From: JADKBO01 sp965230345
GTDB lineage: Bacteria; Bacteroidota; Bacteroidia; Chitinophagales; Saprospiraceae
Assembly: GCA_965230345.1 (NCBI GenBank)
Contig: CBDDKR010000002.1
Coordinates: forward strand, 3,100,001 to 3,164,000
Direction of reading: 5' to 3'
DNA length: 64,000 nt
Position 1 is the first letter of the stretch. Every line of letters starts with the position of its first letter. The notes below the pieces were generated by a model, which was given only the letters and a program-made list of their open reading frames with translations, did not search any database and was not told the DNA's origin. The translations under genes were made by a program, and so were the position numbers. This document shows positions 9,307 to 18,836 of this stretch, in pieces.

Positions 9307-10941
9307 ATGATCAATCCCAATAGAGGAAAATCATACCTATCGGATATTATAGCAGGTATTACTGTATCCATTATTTTGTTGCCACAAGCCATGGCCTATG
9401 CCGTCTTAGCAGGTCTGGATCCCATATTTGGACTATACAGTTCTATAATTCCTTTAATTGCTTATTCGATTTGGGGATCATCCATTCATTTAGCTGTAGG
9501 TCCTGTTGCTTTAATGTCCATTATCTTGTTGTCTAGTGTCGGTGTTTTTGCAGAGCCAGGCACGGATGAATATGTAGACTTGGTCTTATTTTCTGGTTTC
9601 ATTGCAGGACTTTTACAAATTGGATTTGGCATATTAAAATTAGGTCGATTTTCAAGTTTGTTATCCAAACCCGTGCTCAAAGGTTTTATTACCGCAGCAG
9701 GCACTATTATTATTTTCTCTCAAATACGTTCTTTATTGGGTACAGAAGCACCTAGAAGAGCATCATTTGTGGATATGATTAAGGACATCTACGAATATAG
9801 TCACACAGCAGATTTAAGCACATTTCTTATTGGATTAATAGCAACTTTTATTTTGATCGGAATAAAAAAGATAAATAGATTGATTCCTGGTGCTTTAGTA
9901 GTCGTTCTATTAGGATCTATATTGGTATATAACATTCCTAATCTTCAAACTTCTGTAAAGATTATTGGTGATCTACCTCAAGGACTCCCATCATTTTATG
10001 CTGGATTTTTAGATATAAACTATGCGTTAGATTTGTTTCCATCGGCATTTATTATAGCTTTTGTGTGCTTTATTGGATCGTATGCAATTGGTAAATCCCT
10101 GGAAGTTTCAATAGGAAGTGTTGTTCCTAATAAAGAGTTGATTGGATTAGGGATGTCTAAGGTGTTGGGGAGTTTTTTCTATTCAATGCCAAGTTCAGGG
10201 AGTTTTTCTAGGTCCGTAATTAATAAAGAAGCTGGAGTTCAAACAAAATGGTCAGGAGGTGTAACGGCTATAATTGTCATCCTGTTCTTACTCTTTGGTG
10301 GGAGTTGGTTTTATTATTTACCGTATACAGTTTTGGCGGCAATTATCATTACTTCTGTTTGGGGATTGTTGGATTGGTCATATGCATCGAAATTGTGGTT
10401 TATAGATAAAACCGATTTTTATGCATTTGTGATAACATTTGCTTCTACACTAACCTTTGGAATCGTTGAGGGCATATTATGGGGTATAGGTATATCCCTA
10501 TTTCTGGTTATTAATCGATCTACGACTCCGCATTTTGCTGTTTTAGGAAGGATCCGGGATGGAGTATTTAGAAATGTAAACAGGTTTCCAGAAGCTCAAG
10601 AAGTAGACGGCGTTCTGATAATGAGATATGATCAAGATTTGTTTTTTGGCAATGCCGACCATTTTTACAATTGCTTGAATCAAGAAATGAATAAAAAAGA
10701 AAACTTAGAAGTTTTGGTCATTCATTTTGGTGCTGTAAATAATATTGATAGTACTGCTTGGGATAAAATAGCTTTTTTGATTGAGAATTGCAACGATCGA
10801 AATATTGCTATAAGATTTACGAATGTCGCTGGTCCAATAAGAGATTATTTTAAGAAAAATGATGTTTTGGATAATTTGAAAAATGGTGGAGTTTATATTA
10901 ACGTAAATCATGCATTAGAAAATTTACCAATGGTATTATAA
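9307..10941 (+). CDS. SulP-family anion permease with STAS domain
   Basis: 544 residues, full length for SulP/SLC26. Residues 1-400 are a multi-span transporter with the signature LLPQAMAYAVLAGLDPIFGLY near the start and AVGPVALMS after it. Residues about 420-540 are a cytoplasmic STAS domain (DGVLIMRYDQDLFFGNA, then NNIDSTAWDKI, where the Ser/Thr corresponds to the phosphorylatable position of STAS proteins). SulP members carry sulfate, bicarbonate or other anions. No sulfate-assimilation or carbonic-anhydrase gene lies nearby to fix the substrate. Confidence 0.92.
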   Translation: MINPNRGKSYLSDIIAGITVSIILLPQAMAYAVLAGLDPIFGLYSSIIPLIAYSIWGSSIHLAVGPVALMSIILLSSVGVFAEPGTDEYVDLVLFSGFIAGLLQIGFGILKLGRFSSLLSKPVLKGFITAAGTIIIFSQIRSLLGTEAPRRASFVDMIKDIYEYSHTADLSTFLIGLIATFILIGIKKINRLIPGALVVVLLGSILVYNIPNLQTSVKIIGDLPQGLPSFYAGFLDINYALDLFPSAFIIAFVCFIGSYAIGKSLEVSIGSVVPNKELIGLGMSKVLGSFFYSMPSSGSFSRSVINKEAGVQTKWSGGVTAIIVILFLLFGGSWFYYLPYTVLAAIIITSVWGLLDWSYASKLWFIDKTDFYAFVITFASTLTFGIVEGILWGIGISLFLVINRSTTPHFAVLGRIRDGVFRNVNRFPEAQEVDGVLIMRYDQDLFFGNADHFYNCLNQEMNKKENLEVLVIHFGAVNNIDSTAWDKIAFLIENCNDRNIAIRFTNVAGPIRDYFKKNDVLDNLKNGGVYINVNHALENLPMVL

Positions 10942-11020
10942 GACATTTTAAAACAATCCTTTTAGAGCTCAATTAGTGTGGTGATTTAAATCATTAGTCA
11001 TTAATCAAAGGGATATTATC

Positions 11021-11419
11021 TTGCATTCCGAAATGAGAATTTTTACTTCATTTTTCTTAATAGGTATCATCGCACTTTCTACTGTTCAAAGTGTTTTGTT
11101 GGTTTTAAATTTTAAGGCCAACCAAGAGTTCTTTGCTCAGACAAAATGTATCCAGAAGAATGAAGTGATAAATTTATGTAAGGGTAGTTGTGTTTTGGAA
11201 GAACAATTACAGATTATTTATAATTATGATCAAAAAAGCGAAAATCAATCGCTAAGTGTTGAAAATCTACTAGGCTTATTTCAGTATATTTTTGAAGATC
11301 ATCAATTTAGCTTAAATTTCGAGGATAGTTTTGCTTTAAGAAGTAAATTTCGCCAGGTAGAATGGATGTCATTCGATTACTATGCTGAACTATTAAAACC
11401 GCCCAGTTTTATCTCCTAA
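11021..11419 (+). CDS. Small membrane-anchored cysteine protein next to copper-type TonB receptor
   Basis: 132 residues, or 128 if translation begins at the second Met (11033), which gives a better signal-like start (MRIFTSFFLIGIIALSTVQS). One N-terminal hydrophobic helix is followed by a soluble part with Cys43, Cys53 and Cys57 in the pattern NLCKGSCVLEEQL. Small Bacteroidota proteins with this C-x9-C-x3-C pattern (typically CKGxCxLxxQL) are often found beside metal-related TonB receptors. The next gene here is a receptor with a copper site. A role in handling copper or another thiophilic metal is inference; the family has no function I can name with confidence. Confidence 0.65.
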   Translation: MHSEMRIFTSFFLIGIIALSTVQSVLLVLNFKANQEFFAQTKCIQKNEVINLCKGSCVLEEQLQIIYNYDQKSENQSLSVENLLGLFQYIFEDHQFSLNFEDSFALRSKFRQVEWMSFDYYAELLKPPSFIS

Positions 11420-11675
11420 TTACAATATTTTACCATTTCTTGGTGAAACAATTTTCTAGATTCCCTTTATGGGATTTTACTTTTTTTATAGTAGTTGATC
11501 AGTATCTGGTGATAAATCACTTCATAGAATTGATTTCGCAACTTGGTTTGTTGTTGAAACCAATTGGGTAGTGTTTAGTAATAAGGTAAGTTACTTTCAG
11601 TTAGGTCATTCTTAGGAGATATTTACATCAGAATGTACTGCATCAACACATTTCAATTTTCAAACAAAAAATATA
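11420..11675. other. Intergenic leader of the copper-type TonB receptor
   Basis: 256 bases with no gene-like frame. A weak hairpin with a following T run (about 11459-11495, TTCCC...GGGAT) could end the small cysteine gene. No strong promoter pair could be fixed in front of 11676. Confidence 0.35.
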
Positions 11676-13925
11676 ATGAAACATACATTAATATTAATGT
11701 TTGGTGTTTTCACACTAAGCATCTCAAATTTATTAAACGCTCAAAAATCGCTTTCTTTTAAAATTCAAGATTTGGAAACATTATTACCTGTTGAAAACGT
11801 ACAATTCAAATATGGTAGTCAGTCTGGATGGTCTAATTCTGATGGAAACATAACGATTGTATTACAGAAAAAAACTCTGTTGGAGTTAACTCATTTACAG
11901 TACAAGACGATAATTTTAGACCCTTCTATCAAAGATGATAGTGATGTCATTTGGTTGGAATCAAACGTTCAATCAGTTGCGCCTATAACGGTAGTTGGAC
12001 TGAGGGTGCCACACAGCCAAAAATCCAATATTGATGTATCTGTTCCCAATAAAATGGCCCATGATGCAGGTGCCTTATTAAGAAGTACACCAGTTGTAAA
12101 TGGAGTTGTAAAAGGAGGAAATTATGGATATGACCCTGTAGTACGTGGATTCAAATATGATCAATTAAATATTGTGTTAAATGGATCACAATGTGCTTCA
12201 GCAGCATGTCCAAATAGGATGGATCCCCCAACGAGTCAAATGGCACCCAACATGGTCGATAAAGTGGAAATTCTAAAAGGACCTCATGCACTCAGGTATG
12301 GAGTGGGATTAGGTGCTACCCTAAATTTTGTATCCAATGATGCTGAATTTTCGGATAGACTAACTCCTCAATTTAGGACGTCTGCGGGTTATGAGTCAAA
12401 TGGTGAAATTATAAGAAATGAAACGATGGTCGGACTCAAAAACGCAGCATTAAACTGGAAATTATTGGGATCTTGGTCTTCTGGTAATGATTACAAAGAT
12501 GGAGATGGTAACTCTATACCTTCAGATTTTACAAGATATAGTTTAGGAACCAAGCTTAGTTTAAGAGCATTTAAAAGTCATCAATTCGAATTGACGGCTA
12601 TGTTGAATAAGGCAAAGGATGCTGAATTTGTGGCTTTACCAATGGATTTGAGAAATGATAAAACTACTATGATTAATGTAGGACATTCAGTTTTATTTTC
12701 TGACCTTGTTCTAAGATCATGGAAAACTTCTGCTTACATTTCTTCTGTAGATCACTTAATGGATAACTTATTGAAACCTCTAAACCCTAGAATGATGGAT
12801 GCAAAAACAGATGCAAAAACGCAAAACATTGGTTTCAGATCAGAAGGAAAGTGGTCTTGGGTTAATTCATCATTGTATACTGGCTTGGATTATCGTTATG
12901 AAGACGCTGAAGGAATTAGAACTCGAACCTTTTTATTGGGACCTAACCAAGGGAAGGTTGTTATGGATAATGCTTGGCAAGGTGGATATATTACGAGGTT
13001 TGGATTGTTTGGTGAATTCTCTAAGAGGTTGAACAATTCAAGACTTTTGATTTCTGGTCGACTTAATGTTAATTCTTCAAATGCGAAGTCAGTTACTTCT
13101 GGATTCGAAGAAGTGAACAATACAGATAGAGTGACTCAAGTTAATCCAGGCTTAAGTGTTGCATTGTTGAATAGATTGGACAAAAAAAATGCTTTGAACA
13201 TTTGGATAGGTAGAGCACAAAGAAGTGCTGGAATTGCAGAGAGGTTTATCAATTTCTTTCCAATAGGAAAAGATCCTTATGAATTGGTAGGTAACCCCGA
13301 TCTAAAAGCAGAGGATAACCATCAAATTGACTTGTCGTGGACCAATACTCATCATAAAGGCCAATTAACTTTGGATGTATATGCTAGTTATATAAAAGAT
13401 TACATCAGCTCTAGAATCGATACATCGCTTAATCCTGTTATGCCAAATAGCCCCGGAGTTAGACGATTTACCAATATTGATGGAGTATTTAAAAGTGGAC
13501 TAGAACTTTCTTGGGATTATGAGTGGTTTGATTTTTTAAGACATAGCTTGAAGGGTGCATATACATACGCTGAAGATTTGGATTTGGATCAGGCTCTTCC
13601 AGAGGTAGCTCCATTTGATGTGAGGTTAGGTGTTTTTAGTGATTTGTTGGGTGAAAGATTAGTTCCAGGTATCGAGTTGAGGTATGTGGCTAAACAAGAC
13701 AGAATTTCAAAAGAATTTGGTGAATCTAGTACTCCATCATTTGTTACACTTGATGTAAGTGTGTCCTATAAAATAACCCAATCGTTTAAGTTATGGATGA
13801 GTATTGATAATGTATTGAATGAATCTTATCATGAACATTTGAATCGACTAACTAGAGGGGCAGAAAGAGCTCCTGTAAACGCAAGGGGAAGAAACGTTAG
13901 TCTCACGGCAAGTTACACCCTCTAA
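11676..13925 (+). CDS. TonB-dependent outer-membrane receptor with OprC/NosA-type copper-binding residues
   Basis: 749 residues: signal peptide ending near LLNAQ (residue 23), a short carboxypeptidase-regulatory-like domain (25-95), plug domain (about 115-225) and a 22-strand barrel ending in an aromatic-hydroxyl strand (SLTASYTL). In the plug, Cys178 and Met182 form CPNRM within the stretch AACPNRMDPPTS, and the barrel carries His360-x-Met362 (VDHLMDN). The OprC/NosA copper receptors bind copper through a CxxxM and HxM pair, and the surrounding words RMDPPTS and HxMDN are also those of that family. It probably imports or captures copper. The small cysteine protein upstream fits that picture. 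No copper exporter or oxidase is visible nearby. Confidence 0.9.
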   Translation: MKHTLILMFGVFTLSISNLLNAQKSLSFKIQDLETLLPVENVQFKYGSQSGWSNSDGNITIVLQKKTLLELTHLQYKTIILDPSIKDDSDVIWLESNVQSVAPITVVGLRVPHSQKSNIDVSVPNKMAHDAGALLRSTPVVNGVVKGGNYGYDPVVRGFKYDQLNIVLNGSQCASAACPNRMDPPTSQMAPNMVDKVEILKGPHALRYGVGLGATLNFVSNDAEFSDRLTPQFRTSAGYESNGEIIRNETMVGLKNAALNWKLLGSWSSGNDYKDGDGNSIPSDFTRYSLGTKLSLRAFKSHQFELTAMLNKAKDAEFVALPMDLRNDKTTMINVGHSVLFSDLVLRSWKTSAYISSVDHLMDNLLKPLNPRMMDAKTDAKTQNIGFRSEGKWSWVNSSLYTGLDYRYEDAEGIRTRTFLLGPNQGKVVMDNAWQGGYITRFGLFGEFSKRLNNSRLLISGRLNVNSSNAKSVTSGFEEVNNTDRVTQVNPGLSVALLNRLDKKNALNIWIGRAQRSAGIAERFINFFPIGKDPYELVGNPDLKAEDNHQIDLSWTNTHHKGQLTLDVYASYIKDYISSRIDTSLNPVMPNSPGVRRFTNIDGVFKSGLELSWDYEWFDFLRHSLKGAYTYAEDLDLDQALPEVAPFDVRLGVFSDLLGERLVPGIELRYVAKQDRISKEFGESSTPSFVTLDVSVSYKITQSFKLWMSIDNVLNESYHEHLNRLTRGAERAPVNARGRNVSLTASYTL

Positions 13926-13943
13926 ATAATAATCTTAGAATAA

Positions 13944-13984
13944 GAAAGAATGGCATCCTATCTTTATAAGATGTCATTCTTTTC
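13944..13984 (+). terminator. Terminator after the copper-type TonB receptor
   Basis: AAAGAATG...CATTCTTTT arms with an inner ATCTT/AAGAT extension form a long imperfect hairpin followed by T-rich sequence, 18 bases after the receptor stop. Confidence 0.7.
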
Positions 13985-14087
13985 CTCTCATCATAATGAG
14001 GATTACTTTTGCAAAACGACTCGTATTGTTGATACATTATTTTGAAGTAATTTATTCGTTGAATGCTGGACGAGTAGACATATATTT

Positions 14088-14095
14088 TATATTTG
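14088..14095 (+). promoter_or_regulatory. Probable -7 box for the nucleotidyltransferase gene
   Basis: TATATTTG matches TAnnTTTG and lies 24 bases before the ATG. The nearest upstream TTG (14059-14061) is 26 bases away, longer than usual, so only the -7 element is convincing. Confidence 0.45.
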
Positions 14096-14119
14096 CAATA
14101 AATTATAAAAAATACAAAT

Positions 14120-15031
14120 ATGAGTATTGAAAAACCGACGTTGGTAGTTTTGGCTGCAGGAATGGGAAGTAGGTATGGTGGATTGAAGCAAATGGACGAA
14201 TTTGGTCCAAATGGAGAAGCGATTATTGACTATTCCATATATGATGCAATTGAAGCTGGCTTTGGTAAAGTTGTTTTCATCGTTAGAGAACATTTTTTAG
14301 ATGTATTTAAGGAGACCTTTGATCGAAAAATTGGAGGAAGAATTGAGTTGCAATATGTGACACAAGAATTAAATAAACTTCCTGAAGGATTAGAATATCC
14401 AGAATCAAGAGTCAAACCTTGGGGGACAGCACATGCCGTTCAGATGGCCAAGGATGTTGTAAGTGGACCTTTTGCAGTGATTAATGCAGATGATTTTTAT
14501 GGCAGAGATGCATATGTAACTTTAGCAAATTATTTGACTAGCGATACCAGTAAAAATTATTGTATTGTAGCATATTATTTAAAAAATACGCTTTCAGATC
14601 ACGGCAATGTAAATAGAGGAGTTGCTTCAATGAATGAAGGGAACAAGCTTGTAGAAATAGTTGAATGTACCAAGATTGCTAGAAATGAGGACGGAAGTGT
14701 TACTTATCCAGGTAAGGATGGAAATCCCGTTGAATTGGATGAAAACGATATTGTCTCTATGAATATGATGGGATTCAAGCCTTCGTATTTTGACTATTGT
14801 GAAGACATGTTAGTTGACTTTATTAAAGAAAGAGGACATGAAGAAAAGTCTGAATTGTACATTCCATTATTATTGGATCGTTTGATTAAATCGGATAAAT
14901 TAAGTGTTGATGTTCTTAATACCACTTCAAGCTGGTTTGGAGTGACTTATCCAGATGATAAACCTATGGTTGTTGAAAAGTTGAATGAACTGATTAAAAA
15001 TGGAGTATATCCAGAAAACCTCTGGGGATAA
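14120..15031 (+). CDS. Sugar-phosphate nucleotidyltransferase-like protein
   Basis: 303 residues with the N-terminal nucleotide-binding signature of NTP transferases, LAAGMGSRYGGLKQ (residues 11-24), and the metal-binding pair Asp124-Asp125 in VINADDFYG. A product-binding half follows (GNVNRGVA, MNMMGFKPSYF). Family members join a nucleotide to a sugar phosphate for cell-wall, LPS or cofactor synthesis. This Bacteroidota subgroup is usually annotated only as nucleotidyltransferase, and the substrate is not evident. It is monocistronic, with its own -7 box and a terminator shared with the convergent thrS. Confidence 0.85.
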   Translation: MSIEKPTLVVLAAGMGSRYGGLKQMDEFGPNGEAIIDYSIYDAIEAGFGKVVFIVREHFLDVFKETFDRKIGGRIELQYVTQELNKLPEGLEYPESRVKPWGTAHAVQMAKDVVSGPFAVINADDFYGRDAYVTLANYLTSDTSKNYCIVAYYLKNTLSDHGNVNRGVASMNEGNKLVEIVECTKIARNEDGSVTYPGKDGNPVELDENDIVSMNMMGFKPSYFDYCEDMLVDFIKERGHEEKSELYIPLLLDRLIKSDKLSVDVLNTTSSWFGVTYPDDKPMVVEKLNELIKNGVYPENLWG

Positions 15032-15052
15032 TTTCAAACAATATTGATAAAT

Positions 15053-15090
15053 AAAAAAAGACGAGTTGAAACATCAATTCGTCTTTTTTT
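15053..15090. terminator. Bidirectional terminator between nucleotidyltransferase gene and thrS
   Basis: An A-rich 5' arm (AAAAAGACGAGTTGA) pairs with TCAATTCGTCTTTTT around a short loop. A and T runs on both sides let it serve both convergent genes. Confidence 0.85.
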
Positions 15091-15123
15091 ATAACTTCAA
15101 TCACTTACTCACCAAAAATTTTC

Positions 15124-17049
15124 TTAATCCTCGCATTCTTTTTTGAATAAATCAATAAACTCAATCAAGGACATTGCTCCTAAATCACCTTGTCCTTGCC
15201 TTCGAACAGATACATTTTTACTTTCAGCTTCTTTGTCTCCGATAATAAACATATAGGGCACTTTTTTCAGTTCAGTATCTCTAATCTTTTTACCGATTGA
15301 TTCATTTCTGTCATCAATAAACCCAGAAATATTGTTTGATTTTAGCTCGTTCTGTAATTCTTGACAGTACGGAATTAGTCTATCTGAAACGGGAAGTAAG
15401 GCATATTGATCAGGAGCTAACCAAAGTGGAAATTTTCCTGCAGTATGTTCGATTAATATACTAATGAATCGTTCCATACTTCCAAATGGAGCTCTGTGGA
15501 TCATTATTGGTCTATGTGCTTTATTGTCCTTTCCTATATATTCTAATTTGAAGCGTTCTGGCAGATTATAATCTACTTGAATGGTTCCTAATTGCCATGA
15601 TCTGCCCAAAGCATCTTTAATCATAAAATCCAATTTAGGACCATAAAAAGCTGCTTCTCCTAATTCAGTAACAGTTTCCATATCCACTGACGCTGTAGCT
15701 TCTATAATAGCTTTTTCCGCAGCATCCCAGTTCTCATCAGACCCGATGTACTTTTCTGGTGTTTCTGGATCTCTTAAAGAAATTTGGGCTGTGAAATTTG
15801 TGAAGCCCATTTTCTTTATAACCTTAGTTGTCAACTCTAGAACTGCTAAAAACTCATCCCTAACTTGATCAGGTGTACAGAAGATGTGGGCATCATCTTG
15901 AGTGAAACCACGTACTCTGGATAATCCATGAAGTTCACCTGATTGTTCATATCGATATACGGTTCCAAATTCACCAATTCGTAAGGGTAATTCTTTATAT
16001 GATCGTGGTCTATGGCCATAGATTTCACAATGATGAGGACAATTCATTGGCTTAAGTAAAAACTCTTCTCCTTCTCTAGGAGTTTTTATGGGTTGGAAAC
16101 TGTCTTCACCATATTTTGCGTAATGACCAGAAGTCTCATATAGATGTTTATGACCAATGTGTGGAGTTACTACCATTTGGTATCCTGCCTTTTCTTGTTC
16201 CGCTCTTAGAAAGTTTTGTAATTTCTCTCTAAGCTGCGTTCCTTTTGGTAGCCAAATTGGCAATCCAGAACCCACTTTTTCAGAAAACATAAAGAGCTCC
16301 AATTCAGCACCCAATTTTCTATGATCTCTTTTCTTAGCTTCTTCCAATAACTCCAAATGCTCTGTTAGTTCCTTTTGTTTCGGGAAGGTAATTCCATAAA
16401 CTCTAGTCATCATCTTCCGTGTTTCATCTCCTCTCCAATAAGCACCCGCTATACTAAGTAGTTTAATTGCTTTTATAGGTGATGTATTGGGAATGTGAGG
16501 TCCCTTACAGAGATCAACGAAATTACCTTGTTGGTAGAATGTTATTTCGCCATCATTTAAGCCTTCGATTAATTCAATTTTGTATTCGTCATCTTTATCC
16601 TTAAAATACTTAAGCGCATCTTGTTTCGATACTTCAGATCTAATATATTCACTTTTGGTTTTGGCCAATTCTTTCATCTTAGCCTCAATCTTAGGTAAAT
16701 CATCGGGAGAAAGCGACTTTTCTCCTAAATCAATATCATAATAGAAGCCGTTTTCGATTGATGGACCTATACCAAATTTAGCCCCAGGATATAAAACTTC
16801 AATAGCTTCGGCAAATAGATGTGCAGAAGAGTGCCAAAAAGTAGACTTTCCTTCTTTGTCTTTCCATGTATGGAGTTGTAATGTAGCATCAGCTTGAATA
16901 GGACGATTGGCATCCCAAACTTCTCCATTTACCGTAGCACTAAGTACATTTCTTGCCAATCCAGAACTTATTGATTCAGCGATTTGCATTGAAGTTGTAC
17001 CGCTTTCATATGCACGAACAGAACCATCGGGTAGAGTAATATTGATCAT
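15124..17049 (-). CDS. thrS: Threonyl-tRNA synthetase
   Basis: 641 residues, full length. The order is a TGS domain (1-60, INITLPDGSVRAYESGTT), the second additional/editing domain (about 65-230, with HSSAHLFAEA and the zinc-type HxxxH), the class II catalytic core (about 240-530) and the anticodon-binding domain (about 535-641). The core shows MNCPHHCEIY, whose Cys and His help bind the catalytic zinc, motif 2 YRYEQSGELHGLSRVRGFTQDD, and motif 3 near HRAPFGSMERF. It charges tRNA-Thr. The gene is divergent from the microprotein at 17303. Confidence 0.98.
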   Translation of the reverse strand: MINITLPDGSVRAYESGTTSMQIAESISSGLARNVLSATVNGEVWDANRPIQADATLQLHTWKDKEGKSTFWHSSAHLFAEAIEVLYPGAKFGIGPSIENGFYYDIDLGEKSLSPDDLPKIEAKMKELAKTKSEYIRSEVSKQDALKYFKDKDDEYKIELIEGLNDGEITFYQQGNFVDLCKGPHIPNTSPIKAIKLLSIAGAYWRGDETRKMMTRVYGITFPKQKELTEHLELLEEAKKRDHRKLGAELELFMFSEKVGSGLPIWLPKGTQLREKLQNFLRAEQEKAGYQMVVTPHIGHKHLYETSGHYAKYGEDSFQPIKTPREGEEFLLKPMNCPHHCEIYGHRPRSYKELPLRIGEFGTVYRYEQSGELHGLSRVRGFTQDDAHIFCTPDQVRDEFLAVLELTTKVIKKMGFTNFTAQISLRDPETPEKYIGSDENWDAAEKAIIEATASVDMETVTELGEAAFYGPKLDFMIKDALGRSWQLGTIQVDYNLPERFKLEYIGKDNKAHRPIMIHRAPFGSMERFISILIEHTAGKFPLWLAPDQYALLPVSDRLIPYCQELQNELKSNNISGFIDDRNESIGKKIRDTELKKVPYMFIIGDKEAESKNVSVRRQGQGDLGAMSLIEFIDLFKKECED

Positions 17050-17167
17050 CTTGAAAATTGTTTAATCGAAAAGCAAAAATAGGGTTAATATATATACTTA
17101 AAAAATGAATAATTCATTCCTTTTATATTGGATATGGCAATGCGACAATATTAAATATGTAAAAAAC

Positions 17168-17198
17168 TTGACAAGTAAAGAATAATATCTTATATTTG
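17168..17198 (+). promoter_or_regulatory. Promoter of the 46-residue membrane microprotein
   Basis: TTG at 17168-17170 and TATATTTG at 17191-17198 with a 20-base spacer give a near-perfect Bacteroidota promoter. It would start a transcript with an untranslated leader of roughly 100 bases before the ATG at 17303. Confidence 0.7.
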
Positions 17199-17302
17199 TT
17201 TTAAAGGGGCATATCAAAATCCGCTTAACGCTAAAATTGAAAAATATCTGTGGCTTTTGATTTCGTGTAGTTTATTCTGTAACCAAAAAAAAATATGTTA
17301 TT

Positions 17303-17443
17303 ATGGCTAACAATGTAACACAATCAAATTATGCTGTTCTTACTCTTGTGACTCAAATTTTAAGTGCGGTTGGAATTTTAGCTGCCATTGGAGTCTTATT
17401 CTTTATAGTTAAAATTGCTATATCAATGGCAATTGGTGGATAA
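17303..17443 (+). CDS. Single-span membrane microprotein, 46 residues
   Basis: The frame ATG 17303 to TAA 17443 encodes 46 residues: a short polar head (MANNVTQSNYAVL), one hydrophobic helix of about 20 residues (ILSAVGILAAIGVLFFIVKI) and a small tail ending AIGG. Support for a real gene is the consensus promoter at 17168-17198, the absence of any other gene in the 523 bases between thrS and purM, and a coherent transmembrane design. I do not recognise the family. It could be an accessory subunit of a membrane complex or a stress microprotein. Translation itself is unproven. Confidence 0.6.
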   Translation: MANNVTQSNYAVLTLVTQILSAVGILAAIGVLFFIVKIAISMAIGG

Positions 17444-17573
17444 AGTTCTTAGTCATTTTTGTAAGAGTTTTATTTGTCTAAAGGGATATTAATCTCTTTT
17501 GAAAGAAGAGTATCTGATCTTTAACGCTAATGCGATGTATTTATTTACTTTTGTAGTATAATTCAAAAAGTAT

Positions 17574-18764
17574 ATGAGTACAGATAAGTATGAATTACGT
17601 GGTGTATCATCTACCAAGAAAGATGTGCACAATGCGATTAAGAATTTAGATAAGGGGTTGTACCCAAAGGCATTTTGTAAAATTTTACCAGATTACATTG
17701 CACATTCAGAAGATCATTGTGTGATTATGCATGCAGATACTGCTGGCACTAAATCAAGTTTGGCGTATTTGTACTGGAAAGAAACTGGAGATTTATCTGT
17801 ATGGAAGGGCATCGTACAAGATGCTATGGTTATGAATCTGGATGACATGGCTTGTTCTGGATGTATAGATAATATTGTAATCTCTGCAACATTAGGTAGA
17901 AATAAAAATCTTATTTCTGGTGAAGTTGTTTCTACGATTATCAATTATGCCGAAGAGTTTGTTGAGAACTTAAAAAAGGATGGAGTCAGCTTGTACTTGG
18001 CTGGAGGAGAGACGGCAGATGTTGGTGATATTGTAAGGACAGCAGATGTTGGATATACCGCTTTTGGGCGAATGAAAAGAGATGATGTAATCGTAGTTGA
18101 CCCTCAACCTGGTGATTTAATTGTTTCTTTAGCATCCTATGGGAAAGCCTCTTATGAAAGTGAGTATAACTCAGGAATGGGTTGTAATGGATTGACTTCT
18201 GCACGTCATGATATATTTAATGAAAGTTACCGAACGCTATATCCCGAAACCTTTGACCCTTTAATGCCAGAAGAAATATGTTATGCCGGTAGTAGGAAAG
18301 TCGATGAAGAAGTTATTATTGGCGATTTAAATACAAACTATGGAAAATTAGTATTAAGCCCAACACGTACCTATCTACCCGTTTTGAAAAAAATTCTAGA
18401 TAAGATAGATCAGTCTAAATTACATGGAATCATCCATAATACCGGTGGTGGACAGTTTAAAATCAATCATTTTATAAAGGAAGATATTAAGGTGATTAAA
18501 GATGATCTACTTCCTATTCCTCCATTGTTTCAAATAATACATGAAGAAACGAATACCCCATTTGAAGAAATGTTTAAAGTATTCAATATGGGAATGAGGT
18601 TGGAGTTCTACGTCCCGTCAAGTACAGTAGCAAATGAAATTATCCAGATTTCCAATGAATTTGATATTGAAGCGAAGGTAATAGGCAGAGTAGAGCGCTC
18701 TACTCAAAGAGGAGTTGAATTGACTTATAAGGAGGAGACCTATTTTGTTGAAGCTGACAAATAA
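17574..18764 (+). CDS. purM: Phosphoribosylformylglycinamidine cyclo-ligase (AIR synthetase)
   Basis: 396 residues, the longer form usual in Bacteroidota, against about 345 in E. coli. Recognised by the AIR synthase fold signatures: HADTAGTKSSLAYLYW near the N-terminus, NLDDMACSGC, LAGGETADVGDIVRTADVG in the middle and HNTGGGQFKINHFI in the C-terminal half. It closes the imidazole ring of FGAM in step five of purine synthesis using ATP. A TACTTTTG -7-like box lies at 17546-17553. purC lies 3 kb away on the other strand, so the purine genes here do not form an operon. Confidence 0.93.
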   Translation: MSTDKYELRGVSSTKKDVHNAIKNLDKGLYPKAFCKILPDYIAHSEDHCVIMHADTAGTKSSLAYLYWKETGDLSVWKGIVQDAMVMNLDDMACSGCIDNIVISATLGRNKNLISGEVVSTIINYAEEFVENLKKDGVSLYLAGGETADVGDIVRTADVGYTAFGRMKRDDVIVVDPQPGDLIVSLASYGKASYESEYNSGMGCNGLTSARHDIFNESYRTLYPETFDPLMPEEICYAGSRKVDEEVIIGDLNTNYGKLVLSPTRTYLPVLKKILDKIDQSKLHGIIHNTGGGQFKINHFIKEDIKVIKDDLLPIPPLFQIIHEETNTPFEEMFKVFNMGMRLEFYVPSSTVANEIIQISNEFDIEAKVIGRVERSTQRGVELTYKEETYFVEADK

Positions 18765-18836
18765 TGACTTTAACTTTTTCAATACATTCTAATCGTGAAA
18801 AAAGAACTTTCTTAGAGTTTTAAAATCAATAGAAGC

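Noticed and set aside
10980..10996. GTGATTTAAATCATT palindrome resembling the terminal repeat of the 23.3/42.5 kb element
   Set aside because: Only the first ten bases match; the sequence is a short chance palindrome with no arms or centre of the element.
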